DNA from: Paulownia fortunei
Lineage: Eukaryota; Streptophyta; Magnoliopsida; Lamiales; Paulowniaceae
Direction: 5' to 3'
NCBI GenBank assembly: GCA_019321725.1
Contig: CM033124.1
Coordinates: forward strand, 3,348,001-3,412,000
DNA length: 64,000 nt
Shown here: one piece after another, positions 46,560 through 59,040 of the stretch
Position numbering within the stretch: the first letter of the stretch is position 1
How the letters are laid out: every line of letters starts with the position of its first letter
The notes under the pieces: generated by a model
Seen by the model: the letters and a program-made list of their open reading frames with translations, nothing else
Database searches by the model: none
Told to the model about the DNA's origin: nothing
Program-made: the position numbers and the translations under genes

Positions 46560-47699
46560 TGAGCAGGATCACATTGATGAAAGGAAGAAAGAGAAAGAAA
46601 AAGTGCTTCTTTTACGGTGCACCAAGACTTTGAATTGAGTCTTTGTTAAAAGCCACTGCGTATTACCGTGTTTGAAGCAGACAGACTGCAGTAACAAACG
46701 GGGAAAATGGGTTCTCAGATTTATTCATGCAAAAATCCAGCTTCTGGTAATTTTCTTACAGAATTTTAAACAGTATTTAAATCTTGAATATTAGTAAGAA
46801 AAATATGTAATTTGTCTCAAAGTTATGATCCCAGATGAAATTTTAGATGAGGTTAAGAAAGTGTGTTGTGTACTTTTTATATTTTTGCTCTTAAAACTAG
46901 TAATTAAGATATAATGTTATTATACCATTATTTTAATTAAAACAATAATTTAAAAATACTATTGTAGAAAATAAAATTTTATTTGAGGTCCTTTTAATGA
47001 AAGCTTCCTTAATTTAGGTACAAATAAAAATCGGAACATTTATTATAAATTGATGTTTCATTTAAATATATAAAATATTTTTTTAAAAATAAACATTTAG
47101 TTGGATCACATATACTTAGGAGTATCAGTAAAACACAATATGATGAAATACAAAATAGAAGGTAGAAATCAAAATAATTTGAATATGAAAATATTTGCTT
47201 TTTGTTATGAACTTCCCAAGTGTTGCTTGAGTCAAGATCAAGATGAGACGCTTGACTACTACCATAAAAATTTAAAACTTAGTTGTATCAAAAAGCAATG
47301 AACCCCATAAGGACAGCATAAATTTGGGAGAGGCTATGTCGTACAATTCCTACTGGATGTTTGGACGAAAGTGAGAGTTTTCTATATTTTTCTTAAAAAA
47401 ATTAAAAAGCAAGCTGGAGAAACTAAGTGGTAAAAGAACTTGACATTTGACCATTCATGAAGCGCCAAATAAAATGAAAATATTATCTCTGCCAGTACAT
47501 TGGAACCTGGTGAACAAGCATTTTTGAAGGCTATAGGACCGGATACAAGCAAAACTTTCCCTTGTTTAACTTTTCGTAGATAAACATAAATAATTAACAG
47601 TCTAGATGTAATAGCAACTTCAAAAATTTCCATTGTTTTATTCTTCTTCTCAAACTGTATAATTCTGGCCTGCTACATGGGTCACTTCAGATTCATCTA
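46560..47699. other. Spacer before the copia element
   Basis: AT-rich DNA. The frame 47101-47301 has no recognised motif. Confidence 0.45.
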
Positions 47700-47704
47700 A
47701 TAAG

Positions 47705-48097
47705 TGTTGAAAATACTAAACTAAAACTTAAATTTCATGTTCAAGAATTAATTTCAAGTCTAAAAATTAAATTATAAGCCTAAACTCATGATTTAGAAGT
47801 TTCTAAGGCTAGATGATGAAAATAATTATATGAATTATGTACATTTTTATAGAATTATGTAGAAGAATGATGTGTATGGGGTTATTTAATTGTATGGTTG
47901 AAATTAATTTGAAACTAATATACATACCCCTTCTCATTTGTGTTTAGGTATTAAGAAGAAGTGTGAGTTTATAAGTGAGCGAATAAGAATAAGAGTTTGA
48001 AAATTGAGTTGTATCTTGAATGTTTTGAGTGAAAAATAATTTGTATAAGTTAATTTTTCAATACAAGTTATCCTTAGTGAGTATTTTTCTTCCAACA
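47705..48097 (+). repeat. 5' LTR of the copia element
   Basis: Begins TGTTGAAAATAC and ends TTCCAACA, 393 bp, preceded by ATAAG. A copy follows at 50626-51020. Confidence 0.9.
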
Positions 48098-48101
48098 AAA
48101 G

Positions 48102-48114
48102 TGGTATCAGAGCC
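48102..48114 (+). other. Primer-binding site
   Basis: TGGTATCAGAGCC, the standard initiator tRNA-Met site, four bases after the LTR. Confidence 0.9.
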
Positions 48115-48490
48115 ACGATTGTTAAATCTCTTGAAATTTTAAATATGCTCTATGGTTGTAGCTTTAACTAATCTTCCACATCAAAAAAGATTTTTTGAGA
48201 TTTTTATTCATAGTGAGATTGTGTTGAACATTTTTTCTGAGTGAAAACCTCTGAATCGAACCGAGCCACCATCGAGCCCAGTCGCTTATCAAGCTATTTT
48301 GAGCCAAGGACCGAGCCATCGATTTGTTTGATCGAGTCCTGTTCACGAGTTGACTAGTCAAATAGTTGACTTTGACTTTGACCATTGAGCGTTGACCGCT
48401 ACTTTTGACCAATACATACCTAAGGTTTTTTCAGCATTCCAGAATCATTCGTGCCATCAGAATTTTTAAATTTAGACTCCATTAAGAGGT

Positions 48491-49500
48491 ATGACAAATA
48501 ATAGTACAACATCCTTTTTAGTTCCCATTCTCACTAAAGATAATTATGATAATTGGAGTATTAAAATGAAAGCTCTCTTGGGTGCTCATGATGCTTGGGA
48601 AGTTGTAGAGAAAGGTTATAGCGAACTAGAAAATGAGACCAGTTTAACCACAACCTAAAAAGAGAGTTTGAAAGATTCAAGAAAGAGGGACAAGAAAGCT
48701 CTCTACCTCATATATCAAGCTCTTGATGATGATGACTTTGACAAGATTTCAAGTGCGACGTCTGTCAAGGAAGCGTGGGAAAAGTTACAAACTTCGTGTA
48801 AAGGAGCTGAACAAGTAAAGAAGATTCGTCTCCAAACATTGAGAGGTGAGTTTGAATCTCTACATATAAAAGCATCCCAGTCTATTTCTGATTATTTCAC
48901 CAAAGTGTTGGCTGTTACAAATCAATTAAAAAGAAATGGTGAAAAGTTGGAAGAAATCAGAATAATGGAAAAGATACTTCACTCACTAGATCTAAAATTT
49001 GATCACATTATTACGACGATTGAAGAAACTAAAGATTTAAATGAGTTGACCATTGAACAACTAATGGGGTCATTGCAAGCATATGAAGAAAAGAAGAAAA
49101 AAAAACAGGAGATCACAAAACAACTCCTGAAGATGCAACTCAATGAGAAGCATGAAAGCCTTGGCAATGAGAGAAACCAACAAGGCCGAGGTCGAGGCAA
49201 AGGGACAACCCATAGAAGAGGTGGAGACTGCGGTCGTGGATGAGGCTGGAATAATAATTCCAATAATTCCTACTAGAAAGGTGAAAATTCAATAAGAGGT
49301 CGAGGCCATGGAAGAGGCAATTCAACCTCGAGGTATGACAAATCTCATGTTCGATGTTATAATTGTCGTAAATTTGGACATTACATTTCAGAATGCAGTA
49401 ACTCCAACACGGTGAATGAAAAGAAAAACTATGTCGAATCAAAAACTGAGAAGAAAGAAACATTGTTGCTGGCATACAAAGACAATGATGGAAGTCAAGA
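48491..49500 (+). pseudogene. Copia gag with zinc knuckle, nonsense codons
   Basis: ATG at 48491 starts TNNSTTSFLVPILTKDNY and the gag core follows: MKALLGAHDAWEVVEKGY, then after a stop at 48656, KALYLIYQALDDDDFDKI and a helical region ending in a Lys-rich stretch. An RGRGRG-rich segment is next, with further stops at 49241 and 49274. The zinc knuckle at 49355-49396 is perfect, C-x2-C-x4-H-x4-C (CYNCRKFGHYISEC). All parts are in the same frame as the ATG, so only nonsense changes have broken it. This points to a fairly recent loss of function. Confidence 0.88.
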
Positions 49501-50625
49501 AGACACCTGGTATCTTGACACTGGAGCAAGCAATCACATGTATGGAAAAAGTAGCATATTCGTAGAGCTAAATGAATAAGTGATGGGAATGTCTCTTTTG
49601 GAGATAATTCCAAAATATCGATAAAAGAAACAGGTAACATCCTTATTCGCGCAAAAAGATGGAAGTCATCAATTGATATCAAATGTTTACTATGTACCCA
49701 ATATAAAAAGTAATATCTTAAGTCTAGGACAACTCTTAGAGAAAGGCTACGAGATTCACATGAAAGATTATAGTCTTTTTACAAGAGATGGTAAAGAAAA
49801 TTTAATTGCTCAGGTGAAAATGTCAAAGAATAGAATGTTAACCTTGAATATACAAAATGATATTGCCAAGTGTTTAAAGACATGTTACAAAGATCCATCT
49901 TGGTTATGGCATCTTCGATTTGGGCATCTCAACTTTGGAGGGCTCCAACTATTGTCCAACAAGAAAATGGTAAGGGGTTTGCCTTGCATCTATCACCCTA
50001 ACCAACTTTGCGAAGGATGTTTATATGGAAAGCAGTTCAGAAAACCCTTTTTAAAGGAGTTATACTCAAGAGCACAAAAGCCACTAGAGTTCATCCATGC
50101 TGATGTGTGTGGTCCAATCAAGCCAAGTTCCCTTGGTAATAGTAACTATTTCTTTCTTTTCATTGATGATTTTTCAAGAAAAACTTGGGTTTATTTTTTG
50201 AAGCAAAAGTCAGAAGTTTTCGAGGTGTTTAAGAAGTTCAAAGCTGTTGTTGAAAATGAGAGTGGTTGTGAGATCAAAGCAATGAGAACTAATTGAGGAG
50301 GAGAATTTATATCTAACGAGTTTAAGGAGTTCTGTGAAGTAAATGAAATCTGATGCCCTTTAACTGTTCCTAGATCTTTCCAACAAAATGGAGTTAGTGA
50401 AAGAAAGAATAGAACGATTCTAGACGTGGCACAAAGTATATTAAAGAGTAAGAATTTGTCGAATGAGTTTTGGGTTGAAGCTGTGACATGTGCAGTCTAC
50501 CTATCCAATTAATCACTAACAAGAAATGTATGGGGAAAGATACCACAAGAAGCATGGAGTGGAAGAAAGCCTAGCATATCTCATCTAAGAGTATTCGGAA
50601 GTATAGCACATGCTCATGTACCTAA
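49501..50625 (+). pseudogene. Copia protease and integrase, RT missing
   Basis: WYLDTGASNHM near 49515 is the protease active site. A short frame change lies between about 49578 and 49672, after which the original frame returns. Integrase shows its zinc domain (WHLRFGHLNF and CEGCLYGKQ), HADVCGP with the first catalytic aspartate, and MRTN where the second aspartate should follow RT, so it has been changed. The third catalytic residue region is in QQNGVSERKNRT. Stops at 50294, about 50351 and about 50510 interrupt it. The code ends at HLRVFGSIAHAHVPNE, where 3' LTR sequence begins. Confidence 0.88.
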
Positions 50626-51020
50626 TGAAATACTAAACTTGTTTTAGGAAATGAAGCCCAAATTCAAGAATTAATTTCAAGTTCAAAAATTAAATCATAA
50701 GCCCAAGCCCATGATTTAGAATCTTCCAAGGTTATGTGATGAAAATAATTATGTGAATTATGTAGATTTTTATAGAATTATGTAGAAGAATCATGTGTAT
50801 GGGGTTATTTAATTGTATGGTTGAAATTGATTTGAAACTAGTATAAATACCCCTTCTCATTTGTGTTTAGGCATTAAGAATAAGTGTGAGCTTCTAAGTG
50901 AGTGAATAAAAATAAGAATTTGAAAGTTGAGTTGTATCTTGATTGCTTTGAGTGAAAAATAGTTTGTATAAGTAAATTTTTCAATACAAGTTATCCTTTG
51001 TGAGCATTTTTCTTCCAATA
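50626..51020 (+). repeat. 3' LTR of the copia element, first bases lost
   Basis: Matches the 5' LTR from TGAAA onward and ends TTCCAATA, followed by ATAAG. The leading TGT is replaced by integrase code, consistent with a deletion joining integrase to the LTR at a shared TGAAA. Confidence 0.87.
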
Positions 51021-51025
51021 ATAAG

Positions 51026-51609
51026 TCAGACAATTCATAAATGCCCTATTATCCTTTATCAACCATCATCAATTTCGATCTACTCTTAGAAAAAAAATGA
51101 AAAATCGTAAAATAAATTATAAACAAATAAAAATTGATTTAAATTTGAGGCTTAATCATATTTTTTTTTTAAAATCATAATTACCCCCACTATGAATTGG
51201 GTAATGAGTTGAACCGCAGTTCACTTGTAGGATACAACAAGTTATTATAAATTTATGAATAGCAATTTCAACAGGACAATTTGACTATTTCTATATTAGT
51301 AGCATCGATAAATTAGTTGATTTTTTAATAAATAACTTAATAATAAACAAAATACATAAAGTATTATTTGGAAGTTATCCTATATTAAAATTGTCGTTAA
51401 AATTGTCATCATAAATTAATTAATGTCCTCTATTAACAAGTAATGCAACAATCAAATGTTACTCAATATATACATAAATCACAGTATAACGGCTGTCTTC
51501 AAACTTTTGATGCCAACAGACATAAATTTGGATGCTTCAAAAATCCATATTATTAACCAATAACCAAAGAAAGAGTCAGACTAGATCGTTCATTAAAAAA
51601 AAAGACTTT
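51026..51609. other. Spacer, no gene seen
   Basis: AT-rich DNA between the copia element and the solo LTR. Confidence 0.5.
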
Positions 51610-51614
51610 GAATT

Positions 51615-52706
51615 TGTTAGAATTTATTTTTGTGTTAAATTAATTTAATTAAACAGTTTACCAAACTTATTATGTTCTAATTAATGTTTGAACCAGGATT
51701 AAAACATGAAATGAAATGCATAGTGAAATTTAAAATTGACACCAGTAATTTTAATGAGGTTCGGATATTAAATATCTTACTTCTCGAGGCCACGCCCCAA
51801 GAGAAAATAATTCACTAACAGTAACGTTTAATACAATATAATAATTGGACTTATAACACAAAATCAAAAACTACCTCTTTATTTTGATGTCATTCTTATA
51901 TTGTTTCACCAATGGACTTGTTTGCGAATTTTTTTAATTTAAACCTGGCTCGTTGAATTACTTTCAACATTGACCTCTATCAAAATGGCAGAGCGCTCTC
52001 TCCCGAGAACTAACCTTCTTCTTCCGAAGGATGTTCAATACGTTGTTCCGATATAATTTGGAACAGACTTGAATCTCCAATGTTGGCTTAAACTTCGAAT
52101 TTCAATCACAATCTTTGATGTACACTGGAGAGGAAATCAGCTGTCTATAGTTTTTGGATTTCTTCTCTAAAATCAGCAGTACAAACTAATTTGTGTTTGT
52201 ATTTAAGTACACAAAACACTCTAGTTGATTTCTAAACAAATACAAGAAAAAATTCCTAGTATTTTACAAAAAAATTCCTTCCAGAATTCTACCAAGATCA
52301 ACCATGTAAAAATATGAATCTTGGAGTTCAAAATTACATCAATTCCCTACTATAAATAATGATACACAGCTTCTTGGAAGGTAGAAAATTTGGCAAGTCT
52401 CCTCTTCATAAGGTAAGTCCGTAATAACTAATCTTTTTTTCCAATTGGACATAGATTTATTAGAAAACATCTTGTAGATTTAATTCCATAAATACTATAA
52501 GTTTGTATTTAATAAATCAATCCAATATGGTAAGTAAGAGAGTTTGATTCTTACAATGAAACAAATAAACAAGAGTTAGTTTAGCATTAAAACTCTTATT
52601 AAATATGCAAAACCTTACCTACCTTAATTAGAAGACTCAATAAATTACACTTACCATTTTGATCAAATAATGTCAATTTAAATGCACAAGTTACATGGAC
52701 TTAATA
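51615..52706 (-). repeat. Solo LTR of the Sirevirus-type family
   Basis: Reverse complement of the LTR at 10324-11415, the same 1092-bp length. It begins TGTTAGAATTTA and ends GGACTTAATA as written on the plus strand. It is flanked by exact GAATT at 51610-51614 and 52707-52711. No internal DNA lies beside it, so it arose by recombination between the two LTRs of one insertion. Confidence 0.92.
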
Positions 52707-52792
52707 GAATTGAATAAAAACTCATTATGTCCTCTCATTTTGTGTATGAGTAGAAGGTTTCATGTGTCTCATTCCTATATCAACTAGCCAAC

Positions 52793-53160
52793 TGATGCAT
52801 GTAGTACATCGGGTATAATTCTGTCAATATAAAAAAACAGCTTCTTGAAATTGATTTCTTCTTTGTAGTTGTCTGAGAGTTGGTTCCTAAATTGTTTGTC
52901 TCGAAGAAAAGTTATCTCGGAGAAAAACCTCTGATACCTAAATCAACACATATTTAGAGAGAAAACCATAACTGAACTTAAAAGGTGTAAAGTGCATATA
53001 AATTACATACTTTGTAAATAAGCATGGATGAGTATTTATAGATGTCTATTATGGGACTTAGGCCAGGATGGATCTTGATGTGTTGTGGGCCTCATGGGAC
53101 TGTGTATCATATCGGGCTTAAAATTAATATTTCTTGAGTTTGATTTCAATATACCCAACA
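52793..53160 (-). repeat. Probable second solo LTR (different family)
   Basis: On the minus strand it starts TGTTGGGTATATTG and ends ...TACATGCATCA, 368 bp, with a TATA-like CTATAAATACTC inside. Flanks CCAAC (52788-52792) and CCAAT (53161-53165) agree at four of five bases. There is no second copy in the window. Confidence 0.55.
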
Positions 53161-54813
53161 CCAATATACAATGAAAACTCAAAGAGCTCATTTGTGTTCA
53201 TTTCAGAGCTCATTTTTATATTGTTAGTATTTCTAGAGTTAAAAATAATTTTATTAGGTTTTTGTATAAAAATAAAAATATATTTAGTTTAGTTACATAA
53301 AAATATTGACTAATATATGTATAAAAATTAAAATATATTTGGTTTGTGGTTTTCTATGCTGTAAAAAGTTGTGATTTCTGAATGATATTTAGTGAATTTT
53401 ATGTCAATTGAATTATCCATGGGCTTGTTATAATGAAAAAGTAAATTTTACTTCAAACGTAATTTTTTTTCTTTGATTTCTCGTATTGCTAAATAACAAT
53501 TTAATTTTTTTATATACCTTTAATATCAAAAGACGTGTTAATGATTTTCTTTTAAATAAAAATTGTTAATATACTTAATAAAGAGATAGCATGCATATTT
53601 TCTTAAAGTAAAAAAATAACAAATATTGTGTTGATTTAATTAAAGCTATATATTAAAACTTACTCTACTTTCGTCTAGAATTAAATGTTCAGATAGTGGT
53701 GCTGACAATCCTGACTATTTTTATATATAAGTAACATCGATAATTTAGTTAAGTTTTTAGAAATAATTTTCCAACAAACAAAATATCATAGAATGTTATT
53801 TGAAAGTTTTACTTTATAAAAATTGTCATGAAAATTGTTATAATCAATTAATCAAAATATCCCTTGACTTTGTATTTTAGCCAACGGAACATTAAAATGT
53901 GACTAAATGTAATATAAATTTTCACTAAAGGAAAATATTTTCTACTTTAATTTTTTGTAAAAAAAAAAACATTTAGAAGTTTCAATATATCGTTATTAAT
54001 GTTTGATTATTCATAAAATAATTGTTCGTGAACATATCAAATTGAGTTAATTTCATTGTAAAAAAAAATAATTATTCGATCACATTTAAAATTACTAAGG
54101 ATGAACTCATAAGTCCTGTGCATCTTCATTAATTGATTGTCTTATATGTCTTGTAACTTAAACAATGACAATGAAAAATGATGGAACATACTAAAGTACA
54201 CCAAATCCAGTGGGAGCCATACAGATTTTTTAGCATGTAATAATAATTGCTAATTAATATTCCTTATTAAATGATGCACGTAACCAGTTCATTATTAATT
54301 TGATCAAATGGAGATTATATTTTTTTTCTCAACAAAAAAGACAAAAAAAATAGACCTTTTTTTATTAAGATAAATATTTCTATTTTCTGCACAATACACA
54401 TTTTACGCGTTTGTTGACAAAAAAAATAATATATTATTTTAGTACGGTTGATATGGAAAGTACTGGTTTTGGAAACTGCAATCAATTAGAAGAATGTCAT
54501 TTAGATTGCTTCGAAGAACCCTTTTTTTTTTTTTTTGGTTTAAATCCATTAATATATCAATTGAGACCTGGCTACAATCAACTGATATCGAAGCTCAATG
54601 AATCAGTCAAATGATGACGACCATAGAAAGTCAAACACTTGATGGTGTTCACATAACCAAATACCTTGAGTTGAAAAAGTCATCTCGTCTCGTTGTGCGT
54701 ATAAACAGAAGCCTTTCAGGCATCTCATCTCCATATCAACTACGTACAAATAATGAAGACTACAAGCCTTTCAAATTCCTTTCTTTTTGTTTTTCTTTGC
54801 CCCTGCTAATGGG
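53161..54813. other. AT-rich spacer, no convincing gene
   Basis: The frames at 54411-54614 and 54611-54823 are adjacent and could be an old gene remnant, but I recognise no domain in them. A poly-T run sits inside the first. Confidence 0.45.
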
Positions 54814-56367
54814 TTGGTATTAAATAACTTCTTTACAAATTAAATCTTCACTTACATCTTGCACACATCGATTTTAAAAAATTTAATTAAATGGACAAAA
54901 ATATCCTTATGTCTTTGTAATATAATAATTCACCTTACCCCCTATTATAGTTTATATAATACTTTGTTCCTTCTACAGTCAAAATGTCAATCTGACCATA
55001 AACTTTGTACAACATTAAAAGCTAAATAAATAACAATTCATTTTCGTCTTACATATGTTTAAATAAATGTTTTAAATATTAGTTGGATATATTAAAAAAA
55101 AAGATAAACATAAGTATTCATTTTAAGAATAAACATGAAAGAATATTTCAAAATACAATAAACAAAGGCAAACATTAGAACTTGAATTCTAGGGGGGAAA
55201 AACATCCTCTGCAATAAAAAATATCAATAATTTAATTCCAAACATTGCTCCACATGAAAAATCTAATTAAATAAAGTATCATTTTTCTTAATTTAATTTT
55301 AAACAAACAAAAAATATTAATAAATTGTAGTGAAATATCATATTAATAAGTTAAAATAAATATATTTATTATATTGATTAAATGTAAAGAAAAACACAGA
55401 TTTAATGATGGAAGTGTTAAAGAAGGAAAATGTTTTAGAAACGAATTCTTAAGAAGAAATACCTCTTTACAATCAAAATATCAACTTATTTGATCCTGAA
55501 TTTTATTCAATCTGAAAAAACAAATTTAATAAGGTGTCAATCTTTTGTCTATGAAATATATTTAATTTAAATATGTTTAAACAAAATAAACACCCCGTGG
55601 GTATCTTCTATCTATATATGGATTATTTAAATTTATGTAAAGAAAAATTGACACCTTATTTATTTATTTATTTTTCTTGTTTAATAAAGAATAGAGTCGA
55701 GTTAGTTGATATAATTGATTGTTAAGATTTCTTTTTTGCTTAAGAACTCTTTTCTTCAATATTTTCCTTTTTAAGACTTCATCATTTAAGTGTGTTTTTT
55801 GCTATGTTCATTTAATGAAAAATAATATATTTAACTTAATGTTTTATTATGATAGTTGTATTGGTTTATTTGTTTAAACTTATATAAAACAACAATGATA
55901 TCTTATTCAATTAGTTTTTCACTTGGAATAAAATTTTGTGTTCAATTTATTTGATATATTTGATTGTAGACGGTGTTTTTTCCCCTTAGTAATTTATTTT
56001 TGAATGTTGTTTGTGTTTGTGACTTTCGTATTTTGAACTATTATTTTATGTTTATTTTTAATATGAAGAATTATGTTTAAATTATTTTTTAGTATGATAT
56101 CCTACTAATATTTAATTATTAATTTAAACTTTTGTAAACCAAAAATTAAACATCATATAATTAGTTTTGTTATATTAAATAAAATTTAGGATCAATTGGT
56201 TGATGTTTTGATTGTAGAAGGGATAAAATGCTATGTAAACTATAAGAGGGATAAAATAAATTTGTTTTATTACAAAAATATGTGGGTGTTTTTATCCATT
56301 CAATTGAGCTTTTTAGAATTGAGGGGGTAAGTGAAGATTTAATTTTTACAGGGGTATTTGATATCAA
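54814..56367. mobile_element. Symmetric foldback element with three repeat modules per arm
   Basis: The ends TTGGTATTAAATA and, inverted, TTGATATCAAATA are followed on both sides by AATTAAATCTTCACTTAC and further matching DNA to about 180 bp. A core motif of the type TACAATCAAAATATCAA occurs near 54975, 55211 and 55468 in one orientation. It recurs as its reverse complement near 55710, 55955 and 56205. Spacing is about 240-260 bp throughout, and the symmetry centre is near 55590, the midpoint of the ends. No protein is encoded and no target duplication was found. Confidence 0.72.
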
Positions 56368-58479
56368 ACAATTAGTACAAAGGGCATATAATCCTTTAAT
56401 AAATAATAATAGATGGTTATAGAAAAGAAAATGAGGAGACCAATACTTTAATCTTGAGGAATCCTTAACAATTACATAAAATACTGATTAACTTTGTGTT
56501 TAAGAATTACTTTGCAAAAATTTAAGTTTTTTAAATGAATATTTTAAAATAAAAATTAACTTAGTTTGCGAAATGCAAAAAGTGTTAGAAGTAAAAGATC
56601 AAACTAAAGGTTCAAGTACATAAAAGGAAAGAGTATAATAACTTTCATATATTTGAAATATATAAAATTTAAAAATATTAAGTGAGGGTCATATTTGAAA
56701 ATGGATATAAAAGAATGTTAGATCAAAATTCAAATAATTAGGTTCAATAACACATAAATATATGTGAAATTAACTCCTTTTGACTAATTTGAAAGTGTAT
56801 GATGTATTATACTATTAAAAATAATATTTGCAATTTAATTTGAGTCTTTTATTTTATTACACAAATTGCGCAATTTGAAAATTGGTAAGCCATGTATAAT
56901 TATTAAAATCATAATTATTCTTTATATATGAAAATTAATCTATCCTCGTTACGTTGTTGAAGAGATTCTAAAAAAGTTGATCTCATTGATTTATTTTCTT
57001 CCGGAAATTATTTATTGCAAAATATAACTACCATTCATTTTTAAAAAGTTTTGCCTTTCTTAAAAGGGGATATGGTTTTTTGATCTTTAAATAAAATTTG
57101 AATAGAATTTTTGATTAAATAAAAGAATTTGGTCGATAAAGATTCAAACCTCAAATTTGCAAATAACTCCTTAAACTTGCTATACATGATCTAACACAGT
57201 TAATTTTAAGAGTAAATTTGGTACACAAATATTATCATGAATGTCATATTAGTACTTGAATTAACATGTAGTTTAAGAAATATCAAACTTCGACGTTCAA
57301 ATTCTTAAAAATTAAATAATGTTCTTTTAGTTTTTTTTCTTACAATGGCCATTATACATCTTTAGACTCTATCCATTTTGATTCTTGTTTCAATCATTAA
57401 TATTATACTTCATTTTTGTTAAATTAAATTATTTTGTACTTGGATCTTATAACAAATTTCATTTTGATGCCTGAAGTTTTTTAATTTTTTAAGGGAGTAA
57501 TTTTTTTAGTTGAATCCATGTTTTATCGTAAATGTCAAATTAATACATATTAAATTAAATTCTTTTACTTTTTCTTCTAAATTTCTTACAGTTACATAGA
57601 TACCCTTCTTAACTCTATTTACTTTTGATCTTCCTTTCAATTTTTTATATTATATTTTATTTAGTTAAATCAAATTCTATTGAATGATAATATAAACTTA
57701 AGATTTTTTAACAATATTCCTCCATGTAAGTAAAAAATAAAAAGTCTGTGATGGAATAGAAGAGATTGAAATTATAATTACTTTGAAAAAGAACAATAAA
57801 TTGAAAACAATGCCTATAAGGTGTGATATAAAATAAGATTTGTAAAAGTGATATTAACTCGTTATTTAGGCTTAAAAGTTATATTTTTCGATACAAAGTT
57901 TGCTTGGTGTTTCTTCTTCTTCTTCTTTAAACTTTTTTGGACTTTTCATCCTACTGATAAGACCTAATTAAAACATAATATGCCAAAAAAACACAATAAA
58001 AATAAAGCAATTATTTCTCTTGTTCTCTCTTCTCTTTTTCTTAAACCTCTACATTACAAATCAATTTTAAAGCCTCATCTCATTAATTTCAAGTATAACC
58101 ATTTATCTTTTTCTAAATATCTTTTATTATTGATTTTAAGTTTATATTATCATAATTAATGAATTTATTTAACCAAACGAATATGACAAATTAATTAAAA
58201 TGATAATTGAATCTAAATTGGGATGTGAAAGGTAAAAGGTATATCCATAATTGTAAAAACAAAATTGATAAAGATTAATGAAAGAACTTTGGATACTAGA
58301 ATAATTTTTACTCTAATTTTTGGTAGTATTTTATAACTCGTTCATCCTTAAATCTAATTACATTTTTGTTAGCATCAAAGTTCCTAGAATTAACATTTTT
58401 TGTTTTTTTTTTATTTATGATGTAAAATCATTTTTCTTTTTCCTCTAAAATTATAATAGAATTATATCATTTTTATATT
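56368..58479. other. AT-rich spacer with a diverged tandem duplication
   Basis: No gene seen. Two diverged units at about 57215-57460 and 57464-57710 share blocks such as TTTCTTACA..., CTCTAT.CA.TTTTGAT and TTAAATnAAATT, suggesting an old duplication of roughly 245-290 bp. Confidence 0.45.
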
Positions 58480-59040
58480 ATTAATGGAACAATCATAAGT
58501 TCATAAAAACTATTTTAAATTCAAAAATAATCATTGCAATCAAGTAATAGTAAAAAAAATATTAAGTTTGGCTATGTGTTTTTTTAATTAACACAGTATC
58601 TATTATATTACGATAATTTAACTATTATAATTTATTTAATAGTATTAAATTAAGCTTTTGATAACTTCATTAATAAATATAAATTAATTACTAATATTTT
58701 ACATGTCTGAAAAATATTATTTAGAAATATAGTATGTATTTTTTATATTTAAGATGAGTAAAATATTAATGATTAAATTGTATTAGCTAATAAAAAATAT
58801 CCTAGGATGTTTAAATTCAATAGGAACTACGTTAATTAAAAATAGCCAATAAAATATAAGTGAAATAAAATTTAAATGAATTAATGTTGAATGTTAATTA
58901 TTTAAATTAAAATAATTATTAGAATATAAATACTAATCTATCAATTTTAGAATATTTTAATGTAATTTTACTATAAATAATAGATAAGAGAAATTTGGTT
59001 ATTGTTTTAGAATATAGGGAATGAGAATACAATGAGGTAA
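58480..59040 (+). mobile_element. Half copy of the 30.8-kb foldback family
   Basis: Matches the centre and right arm of 30811-31976 in order. Shared pieces include ATAATCATTGnAATCAA, TTATTTAATAGTATTAAATTA and AATTTGGTTA. It ends about 40 bp into the terminal repeat region (GAATATAGGGAATGAGAATA). The left arm is missing. Confidence 0.7.

Larger units (their letters stand above)
47705..51020 (+). mobile_element. Ty1/copia element lacking RT and RNase H
   Basis: Two similar LTRs (47705-48097 and 50626-51020) enclose gag, protease and integrase. Target-site duplications ATAAG at 47700-47704 and 51021-51025 are exact. RT and RNase H are absent because the integrase C-terminal part runs straight into the 3' LTR. 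The lineage within copia was not settled. It would need another element's proteins to move. Confidence 0.9.

Noticed and set aside
49140..49682. Minus-strand frame of 180 codons
   Set aside because: Opposite strand of copia gag and protease, rich in His/Cys/Leu as expected for a shadow.
54411..54823. Two adjacent short frames that might be a gene remnant
   Set aside because: No recognisable domain, a poly-T run inside, and no splice signals that join them convincingly.
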